From Lasioglossum baleicum (lineage: Eukaryota > Arthropoda > Insecta > Hymenoptera > Halictidae), in assembly GCF_051020765.1 (NCBI RefSeq), contig NC_134935.1, positions 18,663,579-18,727,578 of the forward strand: a DNA stretch of 64,000 nucleotides. Direction: 5' to 3'. Under the pieces are notes generated by a model. That model was given only the letters and a program-made list of their open reading frames with translations. It was not told where the DNA came from and did not search any database. Both the position numbers and the translations under genes were made by a program. This document shows, one piece after another, positions 11,110 through 22,720 of the stretch. Position 1 is the stretch's first letter, and each line of letters begins with the position of its first letter.

Positions 11110-13230
11110 GCGTCCTCGGCTGAACATGCAGATCATTCGCCGAAGGGAAGAATCGCCGCACGCGAATTGATATGATATATAATTGCGATTAATTGAATTT
11201 CGAAATTGGTGCGGCGTCATCCTACGCGCGATGCCAGTTGCCGCGATCAGGTTTTTCTGCCAATCAAACGGTTGTTTCGGAATGTACGGCGCATTCGTTT
11301 AATGAAGCTATCAACGCGTACGTTATACGATCTTCTCCGCGGGCATCGAGGAATTAATTGACTCTAACGAACATGGCGCTACGAATGAGTCTTAAATATC
11401 GCAGGGGAAAAGATCCTTGTTACGCGGAAAATCATAAATCATGCGATCGATCCAAGTCTGGACAAGGTCTTCCTATTCTTTGCTCGAAAAGTCTCCTGGA
11501 AATGCATAGCAAATGCTAACAAAACTTGACAGATACACCCTGTGCCCTGTATAACGGGAATCCCGATAATTTTTAACACACGAAATTGGAACTAACACGA
11601 CGAATTTTTGCATTCGCGCAGGAATGATAAATTCTCTGGGTTATTCCTATTTGAAACGTTCGCACCGTATTCGGTGATAAATAATCGAGCCGAACGAACG
11701 CGGCTCCGTTTAAAAGTGCCGAGAGTTACGATTTACAAGATCGATCTATAAATTAGTATTCCCTGGGTACGCGTTTCAATTGCTTCAATCTATTTTCGTC
11801 TGGTAGTCTAAATCACGCTGGAATAACAGCTCGCTCTAAATAAGTCGATATCATCGTTGATACGTGGGTGAAATTTATCTGGTGTTCGGTCGAGTGCCAC
11901 CGGTGCCACTGGTTCGGCAGAAAGTTTTCGCGACAGCCGCGATAACGATGGCGAACTTAAAAGTAATTACGTAATATTTATATGTAATCGTTACCACGTC
12001 GCTGCAGACATACGACGCTGTAAATATTCATATATATTATCATTAATTTTGCGGCCGTCTGTGTTACCTGCCCGCGCTGATAACGCCTCCTCAGGACCAG
12101 TTTGTCGCCGGTGAAATTGCGTTAATTTCGTGACATACACGTTTCCCGGTCACCTTCGGCTACTGTCCTGAACGGTCTCGTAAATCCGACGATCCCAGCA
12201 TGGGCACAATCAATGAACACAATCGGAGAAGTTGCGAAAGCGCCGCGCCGCGCCAGCACTCGCGCCATTGCTCGCTGATAGGCCTGTTATTTTCCTTCGA
12301 AGCTTTCAATTTCGGAGCTTCGATTTCTGAAAGTTTCCGAGGTGACGAGAATCGAATTTTCGAACCTTGGAAATTCAAACCTCCGTCGTAAAGCAGGAAA
12401 AAGTAAAAGGGAAATAGCCAGGGGTAAACTTGCCGATGATGTGGGTTCTCTCCGATTTCAACTAGTTTTAGATATATGTATAGACAAATTTCAATATAAC
12501 GTGGAATCAAATAAAATCCTATTTTTAGTGGGCACAGCCTTTGAAATGCGTGAAATGTGCAGTCTAGTGATATATTTCGCGTCGCGTCGCCTATAAAACA
12601 TCGGATTTGAAGACCTCCGGGTTAATTTTCGAGCAACTAGAAAGGTCCGTCGCGAAATTGGCGTCATGAAGCTGTCGATAAGAGGTTTCTGGACGCATCG
12701 AACCTGCAATTACGTGTCCACCCTATGCTCCGCCACCAACGCTAGGCCAGCTCGCAATTAGAGACGTGTCGGGCGCGGACGGAGCGGGTACACGCTCGTT
12801 CGCATAAATTCGCACCTCCTTCTTCGCCTTCCACCGCTAACACAACTGGCGCAAAGAGGGTAATCGTTAGGCGTTATAGGGTTGCGCGAACTGGTTCCCG
12901 TCTCGTTCGTATAGCACGGCCGATGGGCACGGCCGTCGTCGTTCCGCCACGGCGCCGGGCAGATTTGTTTTAATGCTCGCCTTCGTCGTTCCGCTCGGCC
13001 CCATTAAAACCGTTCTGCCGGTCGGCGCTGTCTCCGTTTCGTCTTTTCCGATCGGATTAAACGAGAGAGCCGAGATCGAACGCCGGCCGTTACGCGGCCC
13101 CACGATTATTACCGACACGCTAAATCCGCGCGCAGGATCTCGCTCTCTTGCGAGCACAGTGTTATCGAACCCTTGAACCACCACCGTCCGAGATCCGGGC
13201 GATCGCGCAAAGCTCCCTCTGCCCCTCACC
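11110..13230. other. unique-looking non-coding DNA
   Basis: Mixed AT/GC sequence rich in AATTAATTG-type words. A short pentamer run lies at 12241-12254. CpG-rich sequence at 12720-13210 keeps frames open on both strands (for example 12867-13229 minus and 12973-13176 plus) without recognisable content. No repeat boundary or gene was found. Confidence 0.4.
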
Positions 13231-13255
13231 GCCGCGCCGCGCCGCGCCGCGCCGC
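13231..13255. repeat. (GCCGC)n pentamer repeat
   Basis: Five uninterrupted units of GCCGC, then GATAAATTAATAAAG. One of the longest members of the dispersed pentamer set. Confidence 0.85.
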
Positions 13256-14381
13256 TGATAAATTAATAAAGAACTTGTTGATTACGGGAACCAGCCAGAC
13301 GTAGGCGGATCCACGGAAACATTTGTTCGAACGATCCCCCCCTCCCCCTTCTGTCACGGTCACGGTTTATGCGATGACGATTTCTCGCCGATCCCTCGTG
13401 GAAATGTACAGGAAACGAGAGTGGAGAGATAGCGCGGTGCACCATGGAAACTGGAGGGCTCGTGTTCCGCGAGACAACCTGATGGCTGTCTTTATGTCGC
13501 GGCATTCGTTCAAACGGACTTAGTATTATTATACCTCTTTCGTTGTTTTGCGCAATTATTGTAACGCGATAGCAGGCACAGAAAAAAACGGAAATTAATC
13601 CTCTGTGGTACGATTTTATCTCGAGCCACGATGTAAGAAAATTGGCCGGCTGTGTTTTCTTATTGTTAGTTACCAAGGAAGTTGTACATCGCCTACATTC
13701 TTTTATACCGTGACTTTTCTACAATCTTTTACACTCGTAAGAAAAAGATTCGGACTTGTTTAGCCGTTTGCGTTACAGCAGGCCTGGGCTATAAATGCAT
13801 AAAGACCCAGCCTAATGATGACCCACCCACCGTGCATGTATCCGTATACCTATACATATGGCCGACACAGTAATGCGTACCCTTACATAAGATTGACTGC
13901 AACCCTCGACATGTAAAACGTAAAACAGAGTAAGTAATAAATGAAACAAAAAAAAATATCTAACCGACGAACGATCCAACGTCATGTCACCATCGCGCAA
14001 TTGAGGGTGAAAAGAGCGAGAATCTCGTAATCGTAATTCCGCTTATCAGGAGTTACGGCATTAATCATTGGGCGGTCCTTCCGGGATTATACAAATACAT
14101 ATCTTGTTTCTTATCCCGCCGTTCGATCGGTTGGCTCCGGGATAGCGCGTTCGCGCGCGAAACCGTTAAAACCGTCGATAATTCCGCGTTTCCGCGACGC
14201 GAAGTCCTCGACGCGGTGGGTGTCAAACACCGGGCAAAAAAGGATCGATCACGTCCAACCGGCGTTTATCGAGCCGCCAGATGTCTTTCCGCCGTGAAAT
14301 GTAGCCCCGTGAGTCGCTAAAACGATCGTGTTTATTCGGCGTGCCGGTAGTGAGAGTGCCGAATGCCGATCCTGTTCTCTT

Positions 14382-14420
14382 CGCCGCGCCGCACCGCACC
14401 GCGCCGCACCGCGCCGCGCG
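14382..14420. repeat. (GCCGC/GCACC)n pentamer repeat
   Basis: About eight 5-bp units alternating GCCGC and GCACC. The minus-strand translation gives a short RCGAVRCGA string, which is repeat-derived and not a protein. Confidence 0.85.
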
Positions 14421-14522
14421 AAATCTTGATACGTCGAGACCGGACGCGGACCAACACACCGGCGCTGTGTGCAGCGAAGAGCAAAATTGAACCAACGAAA
14501 CCATTTTTTTTAAAATCATTAT

Positions 14523-14657
14523 TTAACTCCTCGCCGTACCATTTTCTTTACAGTTACAGCGATTAAAACGTCTCTTTATCCCCAAAAATATCGTAGAAGG
14601 GAAAAGAAAATTTATAGTTTTTGTATGGCTACATTTATTTTAATGCTTAAATATCAA
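14523..14657. mobile_element. truncated F1 TTAA MITE
   Basis: Starts TTAACTCCTCGCCGTACC and runs in the opposite orientation to the 20015 copy: TTTCTTTACAGTTACAG, then CGATTAAAACGTC, TTTATCCCC, TCGTAGAAGGG and TTTTTGTATGGCTACATTTA. F1 similarity is lost after about 14657, although AAGTCTAACAAATATTTG at 14683 may be a leftover piece. No right TTAA end is seen. Confidence 0.7.
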
Positions 14658-15819
14658 CTGCAGACTAATGAAGTCTAAAGTCTAACAAATATTTGTTAGT
14701 TTTTAAAAATCTTATAGCATAAATATTTTACAGTCTGTACAAATACAAAAATTACATGTCGAAGAGACTATACAACTGTTGACGAATTTTTTGTGCAGAA
14801 TAAAAATATAGAGCGCAATTCGGTAAACCTTGCTCGCGCCGCATGTCCTACCCTCGTGGTAGGGGTATCGACTTGATATCGTCCACAGACGACTGTACCC
14901 TTACTTGTAAATTACGTGGCACACAAAAACATGGTTGAAAGTTGTATGGTCTAAAAAATAACATATACATGTAATAATTAGTTTTTTTCTGTTTTTTCTC
15001 TCTTTTATCGAGAGATGCAAAGGTCGCCTTGAACCGTTTTTATTGTAAAGTGTAAATTTCAATCTTGTGGTTGAAGAGAGAATTGTAAAAAGTAAATAGT
15101 TATCGAGATATGTATTATGTAAATGCGTCCGCACACGCAGCTCGCGATTCGCGTATCGCGATACGGCTACGCAACTACGCAACGCGTGTATCGCGATTAG
15201 TCTACTGCGCGTGAAAGGGCTTTTACCTCGCCAAGACGATCGCGCTCGTGTGTTTCACTTTTTCCCCCAGTTTTGGTCGCTCTGTTCCCGCCGACTCTAT
15301 CCCCCGAGACCGTTCGGCCGGAAAACGACGTTAGTATCTGTGAAAAATTATGTAATTTCGCACGCGCGCGCGTGCACGGTAATCGCTCGTCCATGGATCT
15401 ATCTACCCCAGAGGTTGCGCAACCAGATTCGATTAATTTGCGGCACAATTTCCACTTCGTTATTCCCTGCGAGTTACGTTCAATGAAATTATGATATTCG
15501 TCGGGATTCGTGAATATGTACAATGCGATCCTTCGTCTTCCTGCTTTCCCCGAGGATGATCGATAGCCTGTTGATCTTCGCGCAGAATTATACATATACA
15601 TATGTACATATACGATGTGGTTAAAAAGCTAGTCGATTTCTGCGAAAGCTTACCGGGAAACCTTACTTACTTACTCTTTGGTCGAAATGGACTCGCTGGT
15701 CTCTATACAGTAGTACCCAAGTATTGCATTTCAAATGTCCCCCTTTTAATTTCTATTCGCACTTCGCAAACTATGTGGTTTATGATTTTAATTATAAAAA
15801 TTTTCCATCTGAATTGCAA
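14658..15819. other. non-coding stretch
   Basis: Positions 15140-15600 are CpG-rich with a (CG)n run at 15362-15373. TATGTA-type words lie at 15590-15612. Open frames at 15197-15601 (minus) and 15211-15494 (plus) mirror each other and are unrecognised. Confidence 0.4.
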
Positions 15820-15984
15820 CAAACTGGAGTGGAACAGAAATTTATTTTCTTCCTCAATATGTTTAATAGGTTGAAATAAATAATATAACACAGTATTTCT
15901 AAATTCTTCTAATGTGTTTCTGCTATTTTAAATTAGATACATCTACTCAGTTTCGTCATAAAAGCATAAAATCCTGTGTCCAGT
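15820..15984. mobile_element. TGCGG-family copy, right part
   Basis: Contains TTTATTTTCTTCCTCAATATG and TTCTAAATTCTTCTAATGTG, which also occur near 18745-18830. It ends GCATAAAATCCTGTGTCCAGT, a decayed form of the GCATAAAATCCGCAGTCTA end. The left end is unclear. Confidence 0.55.
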
Positions 15985-15990
15985 GATAAG

Positions 15991-16197
15991 TACACTGCGG
16001 ATCTTATGCATTTCTAACAAACATTGATAGATCAATTGCATAGTAAAAAAATATTCAAAATATCTTGAATATTGCTGTGGTATTATTTTTGACTTATTCA
16101 AATGATTAAAAAGAGAAACAAATGTCTATATGTATAGTTCTTGTGTCTTGCAATGAACGTAGACAATTTTTATTTTGCATAAAAATCTACAGTCTGG
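15991..16197. mobile_element. TGCGG-family MITE, both ends present
   Basis: The left end is TACACTGCGGATCTTATGCA; the right end is TTTTGCATAAAAATCTACAGT. The pair forms an imperfect inverted repeat of about 20 bp around a roughly 207-bp AT-rich interior. The copy at 16207 begins directly after it in inverted orientation, so this is a cluster of the same family. Confidence 0.7.
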
Positions 16198-16206
16198 TAA
16201 ATAACA

Positions 16207-16260
16207 AGTACACTGCGGATCTTTGTGGAAAACAAAAATTGTTTGCATCAACTGTACGAC
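16207..16260. mobile_element. TGCGG-family end, inverted neighbour copy
   Basis: AGTACACTGCGGATCTTTG is followed by AAAACAAAAATTG and TTTGCATCAACTGT, matching the reverse complement of the right end of the family. The other end was not found before the next copy at 16379. Confidence 0.5.
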
Positions 16261-16378
16261 ACAAGAACCGAATATAAATTTATTTCTTTATTTATTTATT
16301 TCTCTTTCATAGTTTGAATAAGTATCGGTATATTGAAATTCTTTTTATCCCTCGATTGTTTTGGAATTTTCTAATTAT

Positions 16379-17050
16379 TAGACTGCGGATCTTTATTTAT
16401 TTATAGTAAAATCGAGTAGATGACATTCAATATACAGTAATTTCTCGTTCGTTGCGAATAATGTACTACGCGCTCGTTGCGACGTGCCTACCCACTCCAC
16501 TGCCTGTCAACGCCGAGTCGGCCGAGTCGGCCGAGTCGCTCCGCACGGCGGCAACGACTGTCCGCTGTCTCTTTCTTTCCCATACGCTCTTCTTCGTTGC
16601 GTTCGAAACTTTCATCGTCGATTAAACCACTAAATATTGGCCAAATTATATCGTGTTTGGTATCATTTTAATCAGAAAAATGTCAGAAATGAGTTAGTGA
16701 AAGCCCATAAAAGCCTAATGGAAAATTAACAATTCCATCACTGCCATTACATACATTGTAAGAACTCACGGGCCTTTAAATTGTGCCGGCGACGGCGACA
16801 CGCTTCGGTCACCCGATCCGTATTTCATTCTGTCCTTCTCTATGTTCGGCTCCCTATTGAAGTCTCGCTCGGCGCGGTCGGCGTGTATCTGGACGCAGTC
16901 ATAAATCACAAAAGGCTTCCCTATTTGCTCGTTGCGAACTCAAACCCCCGGCAGTTTCGCAACGAACGAGAAATTACTGTATGTATGATTTCTCCTGTAT
17001 TAAAATCATTTAGGGAAGAAATAACATTCAATTTGGTTTCTATTTCTTGA
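16379..17050. mobile_element. TGCGG-family copy split by a pogo-like element
   Basis: Left part: TAGACTGCGGATCTTTAT to 16434. Right part: 16980 onward, ATGATTTCTCCTGTATTAAA, ATTTAGGGAAGAAATAACAT and TTTCTATTTCTTG, colinear with 58225-58285 in the copy at 58150. The final inverted end is missing or decayed after about 17050. Confidence 0.7.
16435..16979. mobile_element. pogo-like MITE with perfect 24-bp TIRs
   Basis: Flanked by TA (16433-16434 and 16980-16981). The first 24 bases, CAGTAATTTCTCGTTCG plus TTGCGAA, are exactly the reverse complement of the last 24. TA duplication with CAGT-starting ends is typical of pogo/Tigger-type Tc1-mariner elements (established); the call rests on ends alone. 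A sub-terminal word, GCTCGTTGCGA, occurs near both ends (about 16472 and 16926) in direct orientation. A short tandem of GAGTCGGCC lies at about 16515-16538. No transposase frame is present in the 545 bp, so the element is non-autonomous. Confidence 0.85.
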
Positions 17051-18739
17051 CTGATAATCTCTTACCGATTATGCATCTTTGCTTGATAGTTTCAGAGTTA
17101 ATTAATACAGCAACGCTGCAAAGATTTCTAACGAAATATTAAACCACCCCTAAATAGAAGTCACAGGTAACGGTACTCCGACCCGGGGTCACTTTTCCTG
17201 GGCCATTATTACCGAGAGATTTTCTTATCTCTGTCGTGAACTTGCCCGCACGGATCTCAACTAAATTTCGTTTGATCTAAATCTCTGTGTTTCACGAAAA
17301 AAGAAAACATTCCGACCGCAACTGCCATTTAAATTCGGCCCACGTACTCCACGAGCCTCCCTCTAACCTCACTGTCGTGCTCATGGAAATAGCTATTTCA
17401 TAGAAAAAGAAACGATAAAGCTAGCGTCTTTCGTAGACAGGAAAATCGGATCGTCTGTATGTATTGTGGTTCATCTGATATTTTCTTACGGCCAAAATTA
17501 GGTTTTCCAAGACCACTGACGTTGTCTCAATCGCCGAGAATTCACCAACAATTGCGTTGACCAATGAAAACATTGATTAACGGTAACACACTTTTTATAA
17601 ATGTAATGAATTCGGCGAACGGTGGACCATTTTTACAGCAATCGACCATTTGTACCACATTCACACAGTTTTATTTATCAATTTACCCCATTTTGTTGTC
17701 GTACAAACAACAGTACAAAGCAGTGCTCGAGTTATAATCAATGTTCGAAATTTTTTTTTGTTCTTCGACTTTATCACGCGACATTTTCGCTCAATGTCCA
17801 GTAAATAGTACATAGTCAACCATTTCGACTTTTGCATTGAACGACTCGAACGTTCCAGCCGGAAACAATTTCGAGTCAACTCCCATCCAAATAAATCACC
17901 CGAAGTCGCGACGAAGAGAAGAGAAGAGAAGAGGGGGGGGGGGGGATGTGGAAGGAGACAGAACAACCCCGATACCTCTCCAGGTTGGAAATTCGGCGAT
18001 CGTTCGATTGGTCGCCGACGCTGGTGAACATTTTCGACGAAACAAACAAAAAGGACGAAACGGAGAGAATTTAGTGGGACAACGATCGCTGGAACCGCGT
18101 GGTAGAAGACAGTAGAGGGTCTAGGGGTGGGACGAGTAATAAAAGAGCTCGGGCTGACATTACTGTCGCTGCAGACGCGAGGGGATACTCGTTTACCCGG
18201 GAATATCTGCGGTAGATCTCTCTTTCTCGGCGGCACCGGCAGATACGATTGCCGCGGGCTCTTTTATTTACAACGACAATGACAAACGTAACGACAATTC
18301 ACGGTTATACCGGTGGGGGCCTGCCCACACGGAGACCGCGCACGGGCATAACGTGCGACGCCGTTTTTATGAAGCGCGGCAAGAATTCGAAAAGAGACCC
18401 GATAAATCGTCCGCGCAGCGCTTCAACCGCGACGCGACGCGCCGCGCCGCGCCGCCCCGTATAAGCACGACTGTATGTACATACATATACGCACGATGTA
18501 CACATGTATGTAATCCTTGCGCTCGTCTCGTGACTGTTCGACTTCGCAATCCTTCGTATTCCCTCTCCTTTTCTGCCCTTATCCCCGAGGGTCCTTTCGG
18601 TCGGGCATCTCGTGCGACCGGGGATCCTTGCGATTAAGCCTCGTTCACGTGAATTACTGGGCCGCGATTTTCAAAGATGCTGCTCACAAACGCATCAATT
18701 TCACCCCTTTTGCCGCTTCAATTAGCCTATAGAATGCAA
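17051..18739. other. non-coding stretch with CpG-rich part
   Basis: A poly-G run of 13 lies at 17933-17945 after GAGAAGAGAAGAG. The minus-strand frame of 191 codons at 17661-18236 passes through that run and matches no family I know. Pentamer run at 18441-18456. TACATACATA-type words at 18475-18510. No gene is seen. Confidence 0.4.
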
Positions 18740-18875
18740 TACAGATTCGTTTTTTTCCAATATGTTTAATACCTGGAAAATAATATAACCGCATTTTTAA
18801 ATTCTTCTAATGTTTTTACTGTTTTAAATTACACCCACTAGTTTTTGTCATAAATGCAAGAAAATCCGCTGTCTA
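18740..18875. mobile_element. TGCGG-family copy, right part
   Basis: Contains CCAATATGTTTAATACCTGG and AAATTCTTCTAATGTTTTTAC, and ends TAAATGCAAGAAAATCCGCTG then TCTA. It is colinear with 15850-15984. Confidence 0.55.
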
Positions 18876-19869
18876 GTAATACAATAGTCGTGTAAATCGA
18901 AGTGGCGATACGTGATAATCCACCCTGTATATCTTGAAAAGTGGCCGCTATAAAATTGCATACCAAAAGTTGGCATAATTTTTGTCTCAACACAGGTCTG
19001 TAAGAATAATGCATTTATTTTCGATAAAAGTAACTTTAGAATTTCACCAACGCTAAAAGAAAAAGTGAGAAATAGGTAATTCTAATCGGTAGTTTTGGTG
19101 TAAATGCAAGACGTGAAATGTTTCGAGTTCATTTCGCTTAATTAGCGGTATATCGCGTCCATGGAGCTCGAAGGCCAGAAAGGTTCACGGTGACTATAAG
19201 ATAATCTAATGAACTCTTGTCAACGCTTCGAACTGCATTACCCTTAGTGGACGGTAACAAATCGTTAACAAGTGACTATAATCTTCGCGGCAAAACAATT
19301 AACGAGCCCGAAAAGCCTAGACATTTATGAACCTGGTTCCTCCGTAATTAATATCACCATGTTATCTACAATAGAAGTCCGTGCAATCATCGTCCTCTCG
19401 TTAATGCATTAATTTATTATTACATAAGTGCATGTTAATGTATGGTGTTAATGTTAAAAGCGGCATCTCGGGGATACCTGTAGGGTGGAAGTGGCTCTAG
19501 GAAACCGCGGCCTGATACCGATATAAAATAACCGGACCGCGTTTCGATGTGATATTTAATGTCCGTATAGATAAGCGTCACTCAACCTCGGAAAACTTAA
19601 TAATCTTAATTGACTCGAGCGAGCCCCGTCGATTGCGACATTTCGCGTCAACGTGTCTGGCTGTGAACGGTCGTGTCTGGTATTCGCGAGTCGGATCGCG
19701 GCGTAAAAATCGATTATACGCGAAGTTATCGGTATTAATAACGTGAAAGCGACTCGTCCACTTTCATGATCATATCCAGCAGAATAGAATTTTATTAGAC
19801 TGCCTGTTCCGTCGTGATCTTTCTCCGTTGCTCGACTCAGAACCGAGGAAATCTGGTAATATTAGGTAT
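18876..19869. other. non-coding stretch
   Basis: CCACCCTGTATAT at about 18920 is reminiscent of the CACCCTGT ends of the 19870 element, but stands alone. No gene or other repeat is recognised. Confidence 0.4.
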
Positions 19870-20014
19870 ACAGGGTGTCCCAAAAATGTTTTGCACTTCC
19901 TTGAATCGACTGATTTTCCTGAGGTTATTCGAACCACCTCTTTCCTTTGCGAAAATGCAATCAGAACGCGGTTGCAGCTGTAGCCGCGCACAGATTGACC
20001 TGTGTTTTTTTTCG

Positions 20015-20271
20015 TTAACCCCTTGTCGTACTTTGATGAGCCAGACTCGTGATGAAGGTTCTGACCAAAGTCTAACAAATATCAATGTTACGCGTGTTTC
20101 ATTTTAGACGAAGTAAAATTTGATTCGTTCGTAATCAATATTTAAGCATTCAAATAAATGTAGCCATACAAAAAATATACATTTTCTTTTTTGCCTTCTG
20201 CGACATTTTTGCTCATAAAGCCGTACTGTAATCACTGTAACTGTAAAAGAAAAGGTACGGCCAGAGGTTAA
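20015..20271. mobile_element. F1 TTAA MITE, reference copy
   Basis: A 257-bp element with TTAA at both ends (20015-20018 and 20268-20271). The left end is TTAACCCCTTGTCGTAC; the right end, reversed, is TTAACCTCTGGCCGTACC. The interior carries GTCTAACAAATATCAATGTT, AAGTAAAATTTGATTCGTTC, AAATAAATGTAGCCATAC and ATCACTGTAACTGTAAAAG, used here to recognise the other F1 copies. TTAA sites and CCC-type ends fit the piggyBac superfamily. Confidence 0.85.
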
Positions 20272-20280
20272 TATAGCTTC

Positions 20281-20670
20281 TTAAGAGGGCAAACTCGTTT
20301 CTAGGATTGCAAGGGTGCGCGAGATGCGCCTTCACATTTCTCGATGACGCGAAGATGGGATGGAGATCAAATCTAGGCCGGAATTGCCCTCAAAAGTCCT
20401 ATTTTTACGGTTACAACGCGTAATTTGCATTATTCGGCAGCACGTAGCTGTCGCAGCTTTATGAAAATAGCTACATGCGCAGTTTTATGCTTGCAAATGA
20501 TAAAAATTATGCCTCGTAAACGTGAAAATAGGACTTTCGCGATTGCGGTCTAGATTGATCCTTTATCTAGCGCTTTTGACTACTGAAAAACCCCATCTTT
20601 TCACCATGAAGAAATGAGAAGGCACATCGCGCACCCTTGCAATCCTGAAAACGAGTCTACCCCCTATTAA
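20281..20670. mobile_element. TTAA-flanked foldback element
   Basis: TTAA at 20281-20284 and 20667-20670. The outer ~50 bp of each side are inverted repeats sharing ACTCGTTT, AGGATTGCAAGGGTGCGCGA and TGCGCCTTC/TGTGCCTTC. Inner arms are also partly inverted (CCTATTTTTACGGTTAC against CCTATTTTCACGTTTAC), so most of the 390 bp can fold back. A half copy lies at 4977-5158. TTAA flanks suggest piggyBac-type mobilisation, but the ends do not start with CCC. Confidence 0.75.
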
Positions 20671-20912
20671 CGCGAATCCTACCGACCACCAAAAGTGACT
20701 ACTCTGTATTGTATAGGTATTACAAAACTAACGAGATTAAATTTATTTATATTTATGATAAATTAAAAAAATGTATTCAATCAATTCCCATGAAAAAACC
20801 TTTACAAATGGGTCATTTGATCCCTCGTGGTAGGTTTATAGTTTATAGTGCTGACAAGTGACCTCAGGAATCACCCCATGTAAGGAAGTGCAACATTTTT
20901 GGGACACCCTGT

Positions 20913-21228
20913 GCATCGTGGCCGATTACGGCACCGCCGCGCCGCGCCGCGACGACGCGTCGCGTTTGCACGCTACGCGGAATCTTACGCGAGCCCGAAA
21001 AACCTCGAGCCGCCGATTAATTAATGCAGGAAGTGTCAGCCACGTGTTAATGAAACCTGATCGAGCCGACACGATTTTTGCCAGAATTTACGACGACCGA
21101 ACACTTTCTACTACGGTGACTCGCGATTCGTTGAACTCTTGAACTGATCCGCGCGTAAGGGAGAGGATACGTCGATACTTTCGACGACTTTCGGCGAAAG
21201 AGGAAAGTGAACGCGTCGATGACGCGTG
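20913..21228. other. CpG-rich non-coding stretch
   Basis: A pentamer-type run (GCCGCGCCGCG) lies at about 20935-20953. The 94-codon frame at 20858-21142 begins inside the composite element and is not a credible gene. Confidence 0.4.
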
Positions 21229-21314
21229 GCGATGGGATCTGAATCACTTCGAATCAATTCGACACTCTGTAATTCGAAAACTTGCAAGACAGATTGTATT
21301 GTATGCCCATCACC
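21229..21314. mobile_element. internally deleted copy of the 50.75-kb element
   Basis: The start GATGGGATCTGAATCACTTC and the end TTCGAAAACTTGCAAGACAG, then TTGTATGCCCATCACC, match the two ends of the element at 50750-51176; the middle of about 340 bp is absent. Confidence 0.7.
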
Positions 21315-21629
21315 AAAATCCAATGAGGATTCAACTCTTCCCCGCGCTTCGTTTTATGTTCTTCTCGGTTTCTTCATTAATGTCCTTGTCAATGTTGCGG
21401 TCGTTTTTATTAGCCGGTTAAGAGTCCTTAATTAATAATTATCGAACGGGAACATGTGTCATTCGTGCCTCGATGAGATCGCCGCGCCGTTTAAACATCC
21501 TGAGATGTAACTTTACAACGTTCGCGAAATAACGAATATTTCGCAGAAATTAATACCGCTTTTTATATTCGCTGTAAGCGTGTTCATGGCTTCTTCTTCG
21601 GGCACATATCCCGTATTCATTGCTGTAAG

Positions 21630-22153
21630 TAGACTCCGGATTTTATGAGTTTCTGGTAAAAATGAGTGGGTGCAATAATTCAATGCTCCGATGTATTAAT
21701 TCCAGCTTGTTAATATGATTAGCCGATCAAAGTATACAGATAATTTTAAAACCGGTATTCGACGTTTTTTACACGAATTCTTATTTTCAGACTATACATC
21801 GATATTGTTTTTTTCGAACACTTTTCGAACAGTTATTGAAAGAAATGCAGTGAATGGATGCCCGATTGGCTACACAAAAGGTTAACCCTTGAGTGGTATA
21901 CATAGTGTTTAGTTAGATTATAAAGTATCATTCTAGGACTTTTCGAAAATTTCGTACAAATTTGTTTCAGACACTTTTAAGTACATTATTTAAGACTACA
22001 TAATCCCAATGTTCTAAAGAAGTTAAAACATGTTGGTAGTGTTGATACTTGCAATTTTCGTATGTACATTGCAGTAGCGAAAGCTAGTGTACAGAAAATT
22101 CGTTGAGGTCGTGATAGACGCATATTCTATTTTGCATAAAAATCCGCAGTCCA
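21630..22153. mobile_element. probable TGCGG copy holding TTAA-element ends
   Basis: A left end TAGACTCCGGATTTTATGAG at 21630 and a right end TTTTGCATAAAAATCCGCAGT at about 22133-22153. Inside, 21820-21885 matches the TTAA-element end at 6745-6827 and abuts TTAACCCTTGAGTGG at 21882, so two different TTAA-element ends share one TTAA. Pairing of the outer ends is tentative because about 520 bp separate them. Confidence 0.4.
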
Positions 22154-22720
22154 ACTACAAGAAACAAAGGAAGACGTCAGCGTAAATATTGTTATCTTTA
22201 CTTTATTATGTAAAAGAATTTTTTTATAATGTTTCAAAGTTTATTGCAAGAATTTTCGTTGTTTCGTAGGATCGTGTTTATCGCGAATGTTCAAACGGTT
22301 TAGCATAAGATGCGCTAATTGTAAGTTCCGTGATAAATTTCGACGTTAACACCGAGCCGTGACGCGAGTACCGCATTTTACACTTGCAAATTGCACTTTA
22401 ATGTGGTGTTTAACTTTACAGTCAATGACGTGAATAGATAACGGCGTATTTGAAAAATTATTTACAACACTGTTTTATCGGTCCTGTTGCATATATTCAG
22501 CATCCTCCCCACCTGTACAACTCGTTTAGGTGTTTACGCTCGAATTCCTTGTTTTTCTTGAATCATTATTGCTAAAAGTACTGCAACATTTTAAATATTT
22601 CAAATAACAACGTCAAACATGCACGACAATTTTATTCATGGGTAGGCTGCAAATCTGTACACGTTTATTAGTATACATTTGTCAAATGCGAGAAAGAGAA
22701 AACATGTATAGCAACAAACA
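22154..22720. other. AT-rich non-coding stretch
   Basis: No gene, no clear repeat boundary. Confidence 0.45.

Larger units (their letters stand above)
19870..20912. mobile_element. composite element with ACAGGGTGTCCC ends
   Basis: The left end reads ACAGGGTGTCCCAAAAATG, then TTTTGCACTTCCTT. The right end is its inverse with a 2-3 bp indel (AAGGAAGTGCAACATTTTTG, then GGACACCCTGT), giving about 33 bp of inverted repeat. Two TTAA elements (20015-20271 and 20281-20670) fill much of the interior. Left after removing them is about 400 bp with no transposase frame. GGGTGTCCC-type ends occur on several insect DNA transposons; I do not assign a superfamily. Flanks are TAT and GCA, so no clear target duplication. 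Confidence 0.7.
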
